Shown here: positions 21,740-34,586 of the stretch, one piece after another
Numbering within the stretch: the first letter of the stretch is position 1
How the letters are laid out: the number at the start of each line of letters is the position of its first letter
Assembly (NCBI GenBank): GCA_032209605.1
Contig: JASFXZ010000004.1
Location: 34,568,401-34,632,400 of the forward strand
Direction of reading: 5' to 3'
Length of the DNA stretch: 64,000 nucleotides
DNA from: Mactromeris polynyma
Lineage: Eukaryota; Mollusca; Bivalvia; Venerida; Mactridae
Translations under genes and position numbers: made by a program
The notes under the pieces: generated by a model
Seen by the model: only the letters and a program-made list of their open reading frames with translations
Database searches by the model: none
Told to the model about the DNA's origin: nothing

Positions 21740-21833
21740 ATACTCGGGAAGGGGGGGGGGGAGGTTCAAGCGATTTAATCATTAGCTAACCGCAAACTTA
21801 ACCGCTATATAGTGATTGATTTCCAGCATATAC
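21740..21833 (-). repeat. Family A fragment
   Basis: TAGCTAACCGCAAACTTAAC and GTGATTGATTTCCAGCATAT match the 5' part of family A in inverse orientation. A G run lies at 21752-21763. The LINE begins immediately after. Confidence 0.6.
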
Positions 21834-21834
21834 G

Positions 21835-23950
21835 AACTGTTGCGGATCCATCGTTTATTCAACCTGTAAATACGAATCCCGGATTTATGAATAAATCGAT
21901 TGTTAAAAATGCTGAGTGGTTTGATCTGGAATGTGTCCAAGCAAAATATAAGTATACTGAAAGTTTGAAAGTGTTTAACCGATCAATATCTGCATTTAAT
22001 AGAGAGCAATTTTGTAAAAACAAAAAGTTGTATAAAGATTTTTGTCGCAAAAAGAAACGTCAGTCAGAATATCGTAAATCGGTTGAAATTGAAAAATTAA
22101 AACATGAAAAGCATTTTAAACGTAAAAACATGTCTTCAGACAATACTATTACATTGGAAGATTTCAAAAAGTATTTTTCTGAATTATGTTCCGATATATT
22201 GCCGTGTGAAAATCAAGATGCTGAGAAATTTTGATCATTGCATGATTTTAATAGTTTTGATTCTTCTTATCCTGAATTGAACGAGCGTATTACGGTAAAA
22301 GAAATTATGAAAGCAGTCAAGTGTCTTAAAAACAAAAGTAGGCTGGGAGTGATTTTATATTAAACGAGTATTTAGTTGAAAGTGTCGACATATTATCGTC
22401 ACATTTGTGTGATGTATTTAATGCCATATTGGATTCTGGTGTTTTCCCCGAGAAATGGTCCGAGGGTATTATAATACCTTTACATAAAAAGGAGATGTAA
22501 GTAATGTAAATAATTATAGGGGTATCACACTTTTCACAACCATATTAAATAATAGAATAGTAGAGTTTTGTGAAACGAACAAAGTTATATCTGATGCACA
22601 GTTCGGGTTTAGAAAGGGTCGGTCTACGATAGATGCTCTATTTATCCTAATTAATATAGTTAAAAAATATATGTCCGAAAACAAACGATTGTATTGTGCA
22701 TTCGTCGATTTATGTAAATGTTTTGATACTATATATAGAAACGGTATATGGTTAAAATTATATAGAAATGGTATACAGGGGAAAATCTTACGAATTGTTA
22801 AAGATATGTATAACAAGGTTAAATCTTGTGTTCGTAACTGTAATGAGTATTCTGATTATTTTGAGTATGCTATTGGATTGAGACAAGGTGAGATTATGTC
22901 ACCGATGTTATTTTCCTTGTTTGTTGAAGACTTGGAATTGTATTTACAGAAAAATGTTGATACTGGTTTAGAAATTGATGATATTGTACTTATTGTGTTA
23001 TTATTTGCTGATGATATGGTGATTTTTGGTAAATCGCCACATGAATTACAAATGAATCTAAATTTATTACATGATTATTGCAATATTACATGGGGCTTGA
23101 CAGTAAACACAGCAAAAACCAAAGTAATGGTGTTTAGAAAAAGGGGTGGTATGTATCCAAATGAGGCATTTATTTACGATGGCAACATTTTGGAGGTTGT
23201 TGACAACTTTAACTATCGTGGTACAGTTCTCAGTTACACGTGATCTTTTACTTTAAATGAAGAATATTTGGTGGGAAAAGCGTTAAAAGCGTTAAATGTT
23301 TTACAATCAAACTGTAGAAAACTTAAGTTTACACCAAAAATATTATGCCAATTGTTTGACGCGTTTGTAGGTTCAATAATCGGATACGCGGCTGAAATTT
23401 GGGGTTATAATAAATGCAAAAGCTTAAAAAGGATACATTTAAAGATTTGTAAACAGGTTTTACATGTCCGAAACAATTGTAGCAATGGTGGCGTTTATGG
23501 GGAATTAGGAAGGTATCAATTATATATATCCAGATATGTTAGAATAATTAAGTATTGGTGTAAATTGCTAAATACGGATAATATTATTCTTAACAGGGTG
23601 TATAAACAGGCTCTAGATGATTCTAATAATGGTACCATAAACTGGATTACGAATATAAAAAAATGTTAGTTAATCATGGGTTTTTAGATACTTGGGAATA
23701 TCCCAACTCCTTAAATGTAAATATGTTCATAAATGTTTTTAAGCAACGTGTCATTGACTGTTTTATACAAAACTGGCATGCAGATAAAGAAAAAAATGGT
23801 GTACTAGACCTGTATAAAAATCTTAAGTTAAATTTCCAATATGAAGATTATTTAGACATTCTTACACTTTCATTGCGCCATGTTATAAATAAAATATATG
23901 TTCTGTTCTGTTCTGTTGTGTTTATATACACATAAATAATGCATGGATAT
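21835..23950 (+). pseudogene. Second LINE: reverse transcriptase, 5'-truncated
   Basis: It begins with the linker after the endonuclease (NAEWFDLECVQAKYKYTESL). The reverse transcriptase follows through several frames: NVNNYRGITLF, AQFGFRKGRSTIDALFIL, AFVDLCKCFDTIYR, GLRQGEIMSPMLFSLFVEDL, and intact FADDMVIFGKS near 23007-23037. The frames 22671-23243 and 23268-23669 are long and intact, so decay is mild. The end (23663-23935) stops at LDILTLSLRHVINKI, losing the C-terminal knuckle. Frameshifts occur near 22340, 22500 and 23240. It is a different family from the LINE at 8.8 kb. Confidence 0.9.
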
Positions 23951-25440
23951 TATTACCACTCTACATTGTTTGTTACGTTACAAATCAGGTTAAAACTTAA
24001 TCTAACGTTTAGAAATATCGAATGTTCCAAAAATGTTCTAGGTCCATTAAACAGGCTCTCAAGTGGGCCCTTATTTTCCTACATTTGCTACTTTTACTGA
24101 TGTTTTTTTATTTTATCTGCTCTCCACGTTTCCCCTAATGTTTCTTGAAAGAACCCTACTAACCCTACTTTTTGAATCTGAGGCGTTAACTCAAAATATT
24201 TATATCATCTGCTAGAAGCATTGGTGTCGAATCAGGGAGAATGTACGGTGTGGTGAATGTTTTACCAGTTTTGATATTCTAAAGGTATGGAATCATCACT
24301 TGTATCTCTAATTTAAGGCACTAAAATCCCTACTTTTAAAAAATAGACCTTTATCCCTAGTTTTTGATATGAGGTGAGATGACAGCCTGGCTAAACAAAA
24401 CAGTATTATTCAATAAAACTAATTTCGTGTAGGTATGTCTTAACCAGTACTGATAAATAAACTATTAAATCGCAGAGAGTATAACAGGAAACATAGCAAT
24501 TACATGCTCGTGGCTTGTTTTCGTGTGGATCACGTGTCTGTACTTTAGTATACTATTACTTGTAGTTATAAATAAAACTCGAAAGTACTAAGTAGACATG
24601 CTCTGCTAATTGATTTTGACGTATTAACATAAAATATTGTAGATAAAATAAATGTACAAACGTATTTATAAGAATGGTGTATAATTTCAGGTAAGCCATC
24701 CATCATTGGCATAGTGGGTGCAGTAAATGAAAGAGTGGTTTTCAATCTATATAATAATGCGGATAAAATTTAAAATGTTTTTACCATTCCAAATTAAGTA
24801 ATGGACATTTTTCTTCTCTGAAAAAACTTAGCCTTTAAAAATAAAGTTCCATATATTTCCTTATTTCTTCATATTTTTATGTTGCCAAACCTCCTGTGTC
24901 GACAATTGTTTTGGGATGGGACATTTGTGTCATAACATATTTCAAATGGGAATATGTCATTTGAAAATACAAATATTGACTTTGTTAGAAAACCCAAATA
25001 TCAGTTGGGCATCATATTGCTTTCAATGAAAATTACCAGTATTTATACTATCAGTTTTAATGCTGTAGATCGCTATGTATTTATTATTTCTTCGTATGTT
25101 TTGAATATATGTTAAGTTCCCTTTACCCCATAAACACGTGTCTGACTTGATATAATATTTTTATCTCCCACATATAGGGCATGGCCACTGCATGTCTTAG
25201 TTTTTCCAATTACATCTGTTCAATCCATTGTTGTTTTTGACTGTCAGCTTTACAAAATATTGCTTCCCCATTCCGATAGATATTTGTTCTTACACCACCT
25301 CGATACGAAATGTTTCGTAGTTTGGTCCTTCCCCGTACCAACAAAACCCTTCTTTTCCAGCTTCTTTCTGCCAGCGTCCGTTTCTATTTTAACGTTATGT
25401 CATGCCTGTATATATAATTACGTCATTTAGCATCGACAAT
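23951..25440. other. No gene recognised
   Basis: AT-rich DNA with short frames only. Nothing beyond simple AT tracts was identified. Confidence 0.5.
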
Positions 25441-26915
25441 TGCTATCGTGATACAGTTCCAAACATTACTGCATACTTAGTCAATTTATGTGTCTAGACT
25501 GGAACCCCTTAAACCGGAAACCCATTAATCCGGAAACCCTTTAAACCGGACTAATTGTCCGGTCCAAATATTTTACTATATAAATCACCCTTTAATCCGG
25601 AAACCCCTAAATTCAGGAAACCAGACACGACTGTTTGCCCGAAATGGATAAATTATAAATTATTTCCATTATAAATCACCCCTTCAAACTGGACCAGAAT
25701 AAAGTCTCAATATTGATTTTCTCATCTTGCACAACACATTTCGGAAGAGTTTGCTACAGAGCATTGTGAGCATCAGAAGAAATGATTTTCAATGCACATA
25801 TGATAAAAAATGGACTTATAAGTTTAAAATATACAGTAAATAAAGTCAATCAATATTGTTTTTTAACATTTAACACCTAAATAGTATTTGGCTAAGATTA
25901 TCTGTCTGTCATGATTGTTCTTAATTGCTATGCCAACAAACTGAGAAATGATACTTGGTACTTAAAGGGTGTATTGACTGTGTTTTCAACGGTTCCTTGT
26001 TTAATTTATTACTCTTGTGGTATTTGACTATGGACTAGTGTCTTTCAGGGGGTTCTCATCCAACCTATCGATTATTGTGAAACATTGGAATTGTTTTTAA
26101 TATCTCTAAGAGAAAACATATCACAACATTTACTTGTAATATAAAACAACGTATACACCATCGCAAAAGGCAAAAATATTGAACAAAGTTCAACTCATCA
26201 AGGTAATTAAATACATATTATTTAAATGATCGATTTATTCAGCAATTTCCATACTGAAATGAATAGAAGTTTATTAATGTATTTTCACATTCAGGTGTAA
26301 TATTTGTATGCATTGTTTATACAAATCACTACAGAACAAAACAAAATAAAGATCCAAATGTCCCTGTTTAAATAAAATGTTCCAAATCTTGTCCGGTTCT
26401 CAAAACCTCTTTAGTCCGAAAACCCATTTAAACCCTAGCTTGACCGGTTTAAAGGGGTTCCAGTGTACGTTGGAAATCAGGGACCATATAGCGATTAAGT
26501 GTGAGGTTGACTAGCCGTTCAATCGATTTAAGCCCCAGTATTTTTATTTACAGTTCCAAGGCTGTAATACGTTGTATGCTTAATATTTCTTTTTGTGTTT
26601 AAATGTAAGTTATATTTTGCTTTCCCCTGTGCACTTATTTCACTTTATATAGTGTTGATGTTATTTTCTGCCCAGTTTCAGCCTGTTGCCAGCTGTCTTG
26701 ACTTTTTCATCCATTAATTCCCCGCTTCACTGTTTGTCCTCTTTGATTCACCTAGTTATTCCATATGGTCGGCCTTGCGCCTCTGTTCCCTTACGTATGT
26801 ACCCTGGAACATCCTCAAGTGGCTTGTGTTTTGTGGATTGTTGTTTTCCCGGAGGTCTGTTTTGGGAGACACTGTCTTATGTATGTCGCGTTCCCAGCAG
26901 CAACTTATTCTCTGT
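25441..26915 (+). repeat. Family A copy split by a MITE
   Basis: The 5' part ends ACTTAGTCAATTTATGTGTC at about 25494. The copy resumes at 26468 with GTTGGAAATCAGGGACCATA and runs to TTATTCTCTGTATTTA. Joining the halves gives the same order as in the copies at 3590 and 49785. The frame at 26686-26991 is an artefact of this repeat. Confidence 0.75.
25497..26465. mobile_element. 969-bp MITE, TA-flanked, nested in family A
   Basis: The ends are inverted repeats: left ACTGGAACCCCTTAAACCGG, right CCGGTTTAAAGGGGTTCCAGTG. Both are flanked by TA (25495-25496 and 26466-26467). The sub-terminal sequence AATCCGGAAACCC recurs on the left, with GAACCGGACAAG on the inverted right side. The ends resemble pogo-type termini (CACTGGAACCCC...CCGG). 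No open frame of note is present. Confidence 0.85.
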
Positions 26916-26991
26916 ATTTATAAAATACATGTATTTTTGTGAATTACCTCTCTTGATCAATAGTGACATACTTTTTTATTTTTTGCAATAA

Positions 26992-27357
26992 AACGCTTTT
27001 TAAAAGTATATAGCGGATGACTGCATAAAATATTAAATAACTTGCAACTGCTGTGAAATAAGATTTAACATAAGCATATACATAGAAATTATTTTAATTG
27101 TATTTAGTTACCATATTTATTTAAGGGAAGCACCAAACACTATGGATGGAATACCTTAACCAATGATGGATGGCTTACCTTAAACATGTATCCATGATTT
27201 GTTTAAAGTAATATTGTATAGATGTCTAGTATTTCAATGATTTAACAAAATGTTTGTATTGTTATAACTTGTAATTGAGAATCATGGGCATAATGCCTTA
27301 ATTTCTGAATATAATATCTATATCTATTGATTTATATATTATATTTATATATATAAA
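26992..27357. other. No gene recognised
   Basis: AT-rich spacer between family A and the LINE 3' end. Confidence 0.4.
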
Positions 27358-28509
27358 CAAAGGATAAAGGATCAATTTTTACAGAACTGGACCGGAAGAC
27401 TTCAAGATTCTAGTAGAGCGTCATTATATAGATTCTTGTCATCTCATAATTTCCAACCATATCTTGATGTTGTTAATATTAAAAAAATTAGAATATGCAT
27501 TTCTCGTTTACGTATCTCTTCTCATATATTATGCATCGAAACAGGTCGTTGGAACAAACCAAGAGCTACCCCTGTTAATGAAAGAAAGTGTTTGTTATGT
27601 GAAGAATTAGAAGATGAGTTTCATTTTGTATTAAAATGCAATAAATATATACCTGGATATTTCTGGAGGCGTCCGAATATGCCCAAATTTATCGAACTTT
27701 TAAATTCTAGGAATAAGAAAATTATTAGGAACTTGGGAATTTATGTAGAAAAAGCTTTCAATGTTAGAACAAATACACTTTATCTAAACAACGTATGATA
27801 AACTTAGTAAGTAGTATTAGTTTCATATCAGAAGATATAACATATATATTTTTAGCAATTATTTGGTGTCTAATTCAATAAAATAAGTATATTCACTGTC
27901 CGTTAATTATTTTTTTATTTATAAACTCATCAAATTCAATTTTACGATTAGAATATGTTTTGATAAATTAAAGAAGTATTATATGTCTGTCAATGTGTAA
28001 TGCTTTTTTATGTTTCTGGTTGCGATATTTATACATTATCGAGTATAAGTAATGTTGAATGTGCACGTTTGTTGCCATCTTTATAACTTTGCTATAGTGC
28101 ATTATAACCCTGCAGATGACCTTATATTTCGTTTCGATAAGGAATCAGTGCTAGGGACATGGTACTCCTATACTAATTATGATATATATGTATATATATT
28201 GTATGTATTAGGATTATTGTCAATAGTAAATGTATTATGATCATGTTTTATACACACACACACACGCACACGCACGCACACGCACATATATATATATATA
28301 ACAGATTGTAGGGTTATAATTTTCATATAATTTTATAATGATATGTTAGTAATGTTGGTATGTTGATATTAATAATATGATATGTTCATATTTTGATGTT
28401 CGCCATATTTATATTTATATCTGTTTGTATACTGTTTTGCCACATGGGTCTGTGACCTTCTGGTTTTAAACGAAATAAACTTTAAAAACTTTAAACTTTA
28501 AAAAAAAAA
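27358..28509 (+). pseudogene. LINE C-terminus and 3' UTR
   Basis: The frame covers RIKDQFLQNWTGRLQDSS upstream of the ATG, then QPYLDVVNIKKIRICISRLR, ISSHILCIETGRW and KCLLCEELEDEFHFVLKCNK. This is the C-terminal zinc-knuckle region of a CR1/jockey-like LINE. The 3' UTR ends with TGTGACCTTCTGGTTTTAAA and AATAAACTTTAAAAAC, then a short CTTTAAA-rich tail at about 28478-28509. A (CA)n(TA)n microsatellite at 28252-28301 lies in the UTR. The copy is strongly 5'-truncated, which is usual for target-primed insertion. Confidence 0.85.
28252..28301. repeat. CA/TA microsatellite
   Basis: Alternating CACACA with CG interruptions, followed by TATATATATATATATA. Confidence 0.9.
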
Positions 28510-28778
28510 CTTATATTTATCTGTATCTTTAAATAGAACTCGAACGTTCTAATTATCGACATTTTGCAACATTTTCAAAGAAGTAAAGCATACCGTATTA
28601 GATAAGTTGTTTGCAAACATATCGCTGATATGATTAAAAACAAGTTGTTTGTTACATAAAACGGTCCGGGAAGTGACCTTGGTAAGAACGGAAAACCAAA
28701 CAAAGTTGTAATAGATACCAATTATTGCTTGTACGTGTGTGTGATATTATTTCATTTGTCAGACGATTATGTAATGTA

Positions 28779-28851
28779 CAGTAAAACCTCACCTCAATAA
28801 GAAGACCAGTTTTGAAGTACCAAAGGCGGTCTTATTATTGAGATTTTACGG
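28779..28851. mobile_element. 73-bp MITE of family B
   Basis: The ends are CAGTAAAACCTCACCTCAAT and ATTATTGAGATTTTACGG, inverted, flanked by TA at 28777-28778 and 28852-28853. The two halves form a near-complete hairpin. It is the shortest copy and shows the element without any tandem array. Confidence 0.75.
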
Positions 28852-28949
28852 TAATACCAAACAAAATAAAAAAATGTTATAGTATACATTTTGCGTTGTA
28901 TGCTAGCTTTAAGGTTTCTCTTTATGAATTCGAGCTGAAAATGCCACAT

Positions 28950-29130
28950 AAGGAAGTTAAAGAGGCACAATGGTACATTCGTAAGGCAACAGGGGCGTAA
29001 GAAATGGCCTGGTCGACCATAAGGGATAACTAGTGGTATTAAAGAGAACAAACAGGGGTAGGGGTTAATGTATGGCATACAACACGGGACAAGTCAAGAC
29101 ATCTGACAACAATAAGCCGAAAGTGCTTGT
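28950..29130 (-). repeat. Family A fragment, diverged
   Basis: In reverse complement it carries ACTTGTCCCGTGTTGTATGC, GTTATCCCTTATGGTCGACC and TTTAACTTCCTTATGTGGC, matching the middle of family A. The open frame on this strand is an artefact. Confidence 0.6.
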
Positions 29131-30744
29131 CCATTGCTGTCCTTTTTAACGATTTTTGTTAAAATTGCCAGTTTTTTCCTATAATTTCGAATACACTATA
29201 TATCGCGGTGTACGCGTGATCGGTATCCAACAATGCGCGCGCAGCATGACATCTGATTGAAGTGATCAAGTCGGATGCAGCGATTATACAAGCTGTTAAT
29301 TAACAATTAGTGCTCTTTATAGGGAAGAATTTGGGGGACATGGGGCATTTTATAGAAAGTTTTTATGCCAATATGTCCATTATATATAAATTATACTCAA
29401 ATGCAATAGAAAGTGTGCATATTCCTTTTGTAATAATCTTATCAGCAACATTGGTGAAGTTTTATTAGTGTATCATGTAAACCATAATCGTCACCGTATT
29501 GAAGCATAAAGTGCAAACCTTGACCTGGCAAACTAAAGTAAACAAGTCGAGCAATAACAAACAGCCCCGCATAAAGTGCAAACCTTGAACTGGCAAACTG
29601 AAGTAAACAAGACGGTTTCTATAACCAAAAGTAAACACCTCAATTTGAAGCAGCGCAGTCAATACTAAATTTCTTTATGCAATTCGCCTAACAAAACTAG
29701 GACAAGGAAGACTTTCATAAACATCAAACTTAATAATTCAATAAGGGTATTGAATGTGTATATACGAGTACAACAAGTCACGTTTATATTAATTTGATTA
29801 CACGACTATGTCAGCAATCACCTTGACATGTGCATGCACTGAAATAAAATCTTTCAAATACAATGTCGCGTATTTGCACATTTAAGAGCAGGTTATGCAC
29901 GTTAGAAAAGTGCACGCAGCAAATAATCAAAAGATGGCCCTATTGCGAAATGTCTTGAATTTATGTTAATTCGGGTTTTGATCAAATATGTTGCAATGGC
30001 AATTAAATTAGAATAACTGACAGAAGTTTGTAGTCACTTTATCTGTTTCTATAGTACAATGTATTTTGTACGAGACAGATTACACAATACGTTTCTATGC
30101 CGTGATAATGCAGCAAGGTATCGTTAATAAGTTACCAACTTATGAACTTTTAATCAATATAAATAAGAAAAGTAAGTGATTGGCTTGAAATAAGCATATT
30201 TTAAAGCACCTCTTCCGGGACTTTGTTGCCATCTTTGGGAAGTTTATTTGTAATTACATGGCTAGTTGAGAAATAAAGTAAATCGTGTGATAAATGCTAA
30301 ACTGTTCAAGTTACATTTCAAAAGTAATGCTCTCTATGGTGCTATGGAACCCATTCAGTATTCGTCCATTCCTTGTAAATGTATGGTATCATTTTAAAAA
30401 CTTGTTTTAAGACAAATATGAATTTAGCACATGTGTGAATCGAAGATAAAATAGTTTCATATGATATTAATGTGAAAATGCATTGTGTATCAACATACTG
30501 TGTCAATGTCTAGTTACGACTGAGGTGTTTATATAATACTTATATATATATAGACAATACCACTAAACCAGATTTTAAACATCCAGAAGAGAAGACTATG
30601 TCTTATACTCAGTCATTTGACAACAATGCCATGAGCAATATTTCATAGAAAACTAGTTAGAAAAGCCTTTTATAATTGCAAGACATGCTGATGCACTCCC
30701 CAGCGAGATCTTCACGATATATATGAAACATGTAAAGTGTAGAT
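29131..30744. other. No gene; short tandem duplication at 29500-29635
   Basis: AAAGTGCAAACCTTGACCTG and GCAAACTAAAGTAAACAAG occur twice, about 68 bp apart, with few differences. The rest is AT-rich with no recognised gene or repeat. Confidence 0.5.
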
Positions 30745-31183
30745 AATGGGCCCGTTTTATCAACGTTCTTACGCAGGACATTTCGTAAGATTTTCTTACG
30801 ACGTTCTTACGATCTCAAAAGCGTTTTATCAATATTTTCGTACGCATGCAGTCGCTACGAATTCGTAAGTTTTAACGAAAATGCTACGAATGGTCATATG
30901 CATTCCAAGCTTGTCCAGATTAGTTTACATGTTATCTTCAAATGGTTGATTAGCCTGACATCCTGATAAATGTAACGAATATGTATTTATTCATCTTCTG
31001 TTTTCATATTCCCAGGAAGTACTCATCGAGTTGTATATATTGCATCGTGGGATTGTGTTGTGACCAATATAAACACGACACAATTCAGGGGCGAGTTATG
31101 TGACGTAATAATACAAGGGAGCTTATCGTGTAAACACATGTGATGCTAGTAATACGTAACCTGTACAATTTAGCGTCACTTAC

Positions 31184-31363
31184 CTTCGTCATCACTGAGA
31201 TAGGGTGGCTCCTATCTGTACGAGGCTTGATATCATTAACTATCAAATCACAAACTACGCCAATCAGATATCGTGACAATCTGTACTTTTCTATAAGTTC
31301 ACGATCCGACAACTCGTCTAACATGTTATATGTAGGTCTTTCTCTGAAATATCCGTCGGCCAT
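31184..31363 (-). pseudogene. Harbinger transposase first exon
   Basis: Sixty codons from ATG to MTK end exactly at a consensus donor, GTAAGT (31183-31178). Residues FRERPTYNMLDELSDRELIE, KYRLSRYLIGVVCDLIVNDI and RTDRSHPISVM match the N-terminal part of HARBI1-like nucleases (x-R-x-N-x-L-x-x-L-x-D-x-E-L, Y-R-(F/L)-x-(R/K), I-x-x-(I/L)-C-D-L-I). That part leads into the DDE domain. The downstream catalytic exon is not found before the element end at 30748, so it is deleted. The reading frame of this exon is intact. Confidence 0.8.
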
Positions 31364-31559
31364 TTTTACGCAAAACGTGGAGATTTACGGTCGGTGATTT
31401 CTAACGTAACTTTACGTTCGAACTTACGCAAATACCTACGTACGCAAATATTAGTGAAACGCATTTACGTAGAAAGTGTGTACGTACGCAAAAACTTACG
31501 AAAATCTTTGCCTCACGCAAGCGTAAGTGTGTTAGTAAAACGGTACCCAGACCATATTC

Positions 31560-33030
31560 AGGCACACTTTTGACCATGTTCAGGACACTTCGGACCATAT
31601 TTAGGGACATTTCGGGCCATCTATTGTTTTCGATCAAGCATTTGTTTTAATAGAAGACCTTAAATAATGTTAACCTTTGAAGAATGCAGAAACTGATCGT
31701 AATATTATCATTATTCGTGATGTTATGGTAAATTCGACGTTAGATCGATACATAGATTCGAATATCAACCAATTTTTAACTAAGCATGTATTATGCATGG
31801 CGCACTGCAACACTTCCTTGTATAAAAGGAGACCAAAATTAAGAATTAACGATGTTTTAGCCTTTGTTGCAACATCACTGACTGAAGTCCATTCAAATAT
31901 AGTTGCGTTAAGATGAGCCAGATACATCTTTAACACAGCGTATATTTTTGCTTATCACGATCACAAATACATGTTGGTCTCTTATAACTTATAAATTTGA
32001 AAAAAATGATTTTTCAAGATTGCATTAAATAGATTTTTAAAAAATGATAACCATATGACTCGTCAAAATCGAAAGAAAGAATGCACACAGGCATTATATT
32101 GTGTTGCGTTAATATAAACATACTCATATCCCTTGTCAGTTTTAGTTTGAATGGAAATTCTTTATACAAACAGATCAAATGAATTCAAAGCTTATAACAT
32201 GTAAAATGCAATTATATTCACAAGTAGATTGAAACGTTTGCAATGAAATAAAAAAATCAATTTGTGATATAAGTCGACTTGATAACAAATGGTTGAAATG
32301 AACCAAATAGAACATTTTTTCTATACCTAAAATGAAATGTTCATGTTGTGACATAAAACTGTAAAATTATTGAAAATATGGAAACAATATTCACATTGTT
32401 TTCAATCAGAAAGAACCATTTTCCAGACCGCTGTTATTTCCCAAATGCCTTCGCTATATTACCACGATATTTTGAAGTTTTAATAATATCAACCGATATT
32501 TAGACATGTACTGGTTTTCTTCATCAAAAACTATTCAAGCTTTCATTGTGCCATTTTAAAACTGTTGAAAAACCCAATGTCAAGGTCACCAAAATGGCGT
32601 ACAGTCATTCTTTAACTACTTAATTGTCTTTTGAAATGAATAAGCAGGTAATACCTTACAATATAATCATAAAGTTTTCCATAATTGATAACAATCACAT
32701 TTCGAAACAAATTATGGTCGTCATTATTTGAGTTTATCTCATTAGTTCTCAATTAAAATTGAAAATCTCTACCACCTTACTTTTAAAGTTTTATTCTTGT
32801 CATTTATTAAAAAACTTTAATGCGGCAAGGCATATTCATGTAAAAATCCAGGCAAACTAACTTCTCAGAGAAAGACGAGCAAACTTCGGTGGACAGATGC
32901 TTAACTAATGGGACATATTTATTAAAACATCAATGGTGATCAGGTTTGCAATTGCAGGTCTGATGACTAAGATGCGAATGTTTACCCAACAGGGGCTGGT
33001 CAAAGAGGTTCGAACAGAAATGTGAAAGTA
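31560..33030. other. Interior of the Harbinger-like element, no gene recognised
   Basis: AT-rich. A 79-codon plus-strand frame (31677-31916, MKNAETDRNIIIIRDVMVN...) has no start context or family resemblance and is not called. Confidence 0.45.
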
Positions 33031-33039
33031 CTGAAGTGG

Positions 33040-33240
33040 TGTGGCGCGTGATGAGGTGCTCGAAGCCACGCCCCCTCTACACCAGCAGGGCGCTCTACCA
33101 ACTGTAATAACCAGTCGGCTGTTTTACTCCACACCGCTGCTCTCTTCCCACTTACGTCACAACACTGCTGCTATCTTAATATAAATGCATGTGGATGTGC
33201 ACCCAGTGTGAGGCTCGACCCGAAACGCTCGCAAGGTGCT
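33040..33240 (-). repeat. tRNA-like sequence, possible SINE head
   Basis: On the minus strand TTACAGTTGGTAGAGCGCCC resembles a tRNA D arm and A box. GGCTTCGAGCACC, 30 bases later, resembles a B box. Pairing of acceptor and T stems is poor, so it is not a tRNA gene. A tRNA-derived SINE is the likeliest reading. Confidence 0.35.
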
Positions 33241-34586
33241 CTTCCGTTTTGTCACAATCCACTACACAGCTTAAGAAATAGATCCAGTATATTGAGTGGT
33301 ATTCTATGCTCAGAAGGATGAAACTAGTATGCTTAAATAGTTTATTACTTTCTTGAGTTTTAACTTGAAGATGTAATTTATTGAGGATTTAATACTTTAT
33401 TTTACAGTCAAATGGCATTGAGGATGTCATTCAGCTGGTGATAGTAATGATGCAGATTATTATTAAGGAAAATGTGAACAGCTGCTTAAAGTCACAACCA
33501 CTGAATAATAAAACAAACCAATCTGCATCGATATATATTCATCAATGTCATGCCTTAACACTTTAAAATAAGGCTTAGCATTGATCAAATAATATTATTC
33601 TATTTTTAAAAGTTGTATGATACAGTTGATACTGTACAATTCCACATACACTATATTCTTACTCCATCTTCAAATTACCTTTTGATTGACAGACGTTTTC
33701 ATTTGTGCATAATTATATAACTTTGATTGACTACTGCATCAGCTATTATGTATGGAATCATCTTATACTCTATAAGATAACAATATATACTTATAATGTA
33801 TTTCATTATTTTTTCAAAAATGCCAGACAAGTCCATGTGATATGAATCAGATAAAAAGTTCATAACTGTTGTTGATTATTGTAATTTATTATCATTTTTG
33901 TTACGAACGTTACGAATGCCTATATTGATAAAACGCTATTGAGATCGTAAGAACGTCGTAAAACGGGCCCAATATATCACAAATAAATTTATATTTACTA
34001 TCAATTAGATATTATCACAAATGCACATATTATGATGATGGTATAAATAATTGCATTCCATCGTCAAAAATACAAGATCATGTTTTTAAATGTAACAGAC
34101 AAAATAAATATTTGTATTTTTCAGTGTCAATATAGTTTCTTTTGAAAAAAGACAAATATATCTTTGCGATGCTAGCAAGCTAAGTAGCGACCATCTGCCA
34201 AAATACAAGGCAAAACCTTATGGTGCACTATATTTATTTCGAAAGAGGCTACACAAAGTATCACAAATGTATAATACATTTTGATAAATCAGTACTGCCC
34301 CGGGCTATTTCATTATGCTGGCTAAACACAGCGGGTTGGCTAATCAAGTCGCGAACTATAATCAGACGTTAAAGTAGCGTATATATAATCGGTTATAGCA
34401 TGGAGCCAATATCGATCGGATTTGGGGAATCTTGCGATAAGCCAAAAAGTTTGACATGTTGAAGTTTGTAAACCATGGAGATTTCTTTGAAATTGTCTTT
34501 AATATACAAAGGCATTTTTTAGCAAGGGGCTGTCTGATAATGGTTATAGCAGTCATAGCGACAGTCCGGGGGTCAGGATCGCCCTT

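Larger units (their letters stand above)
30748..33970. mobile_element. PIF/Harbinger-like DNA transposon, ~3.2 kb
   Basis: The outer ends are inverted: GGGCCCGTTTTA plus the shared block CGACGTTCTTACGATCTCAA + AGCGTTTTATCAATAT. They are flanked by AAT on both sides (30745-30747 and 33971-33973); Harbinger elements make 3-bp duplications. The termini are dense in CTTACG/CGTAAG, probable transposase-binding repeats. A second set of such repeats ending GTAAAACGGTACCC lies at 31425-31552, so a shorter element (30748-31552) may sit at one end of a composite. The transposase exon at 31184-31363 supports the class. Confidence 0.75.

Noticed and set aside
26686..26991. 101-residue plus-strand frame
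   Set aside because: It lies wholly within a family A repeat whose other copies are not open in this frame.
28252..28301. Possible regulatory Z-DNA-forming tract
   Set aside because: It is an ordinary CA/TA microsatellite within a LINE 3' UTR.
33040..33130. Possible minus-strand tRNA gene
   Set aside because: A-box-like and B-box-like motifs are present but the cloverleaf does not fold; recorded as a possible SINE head.
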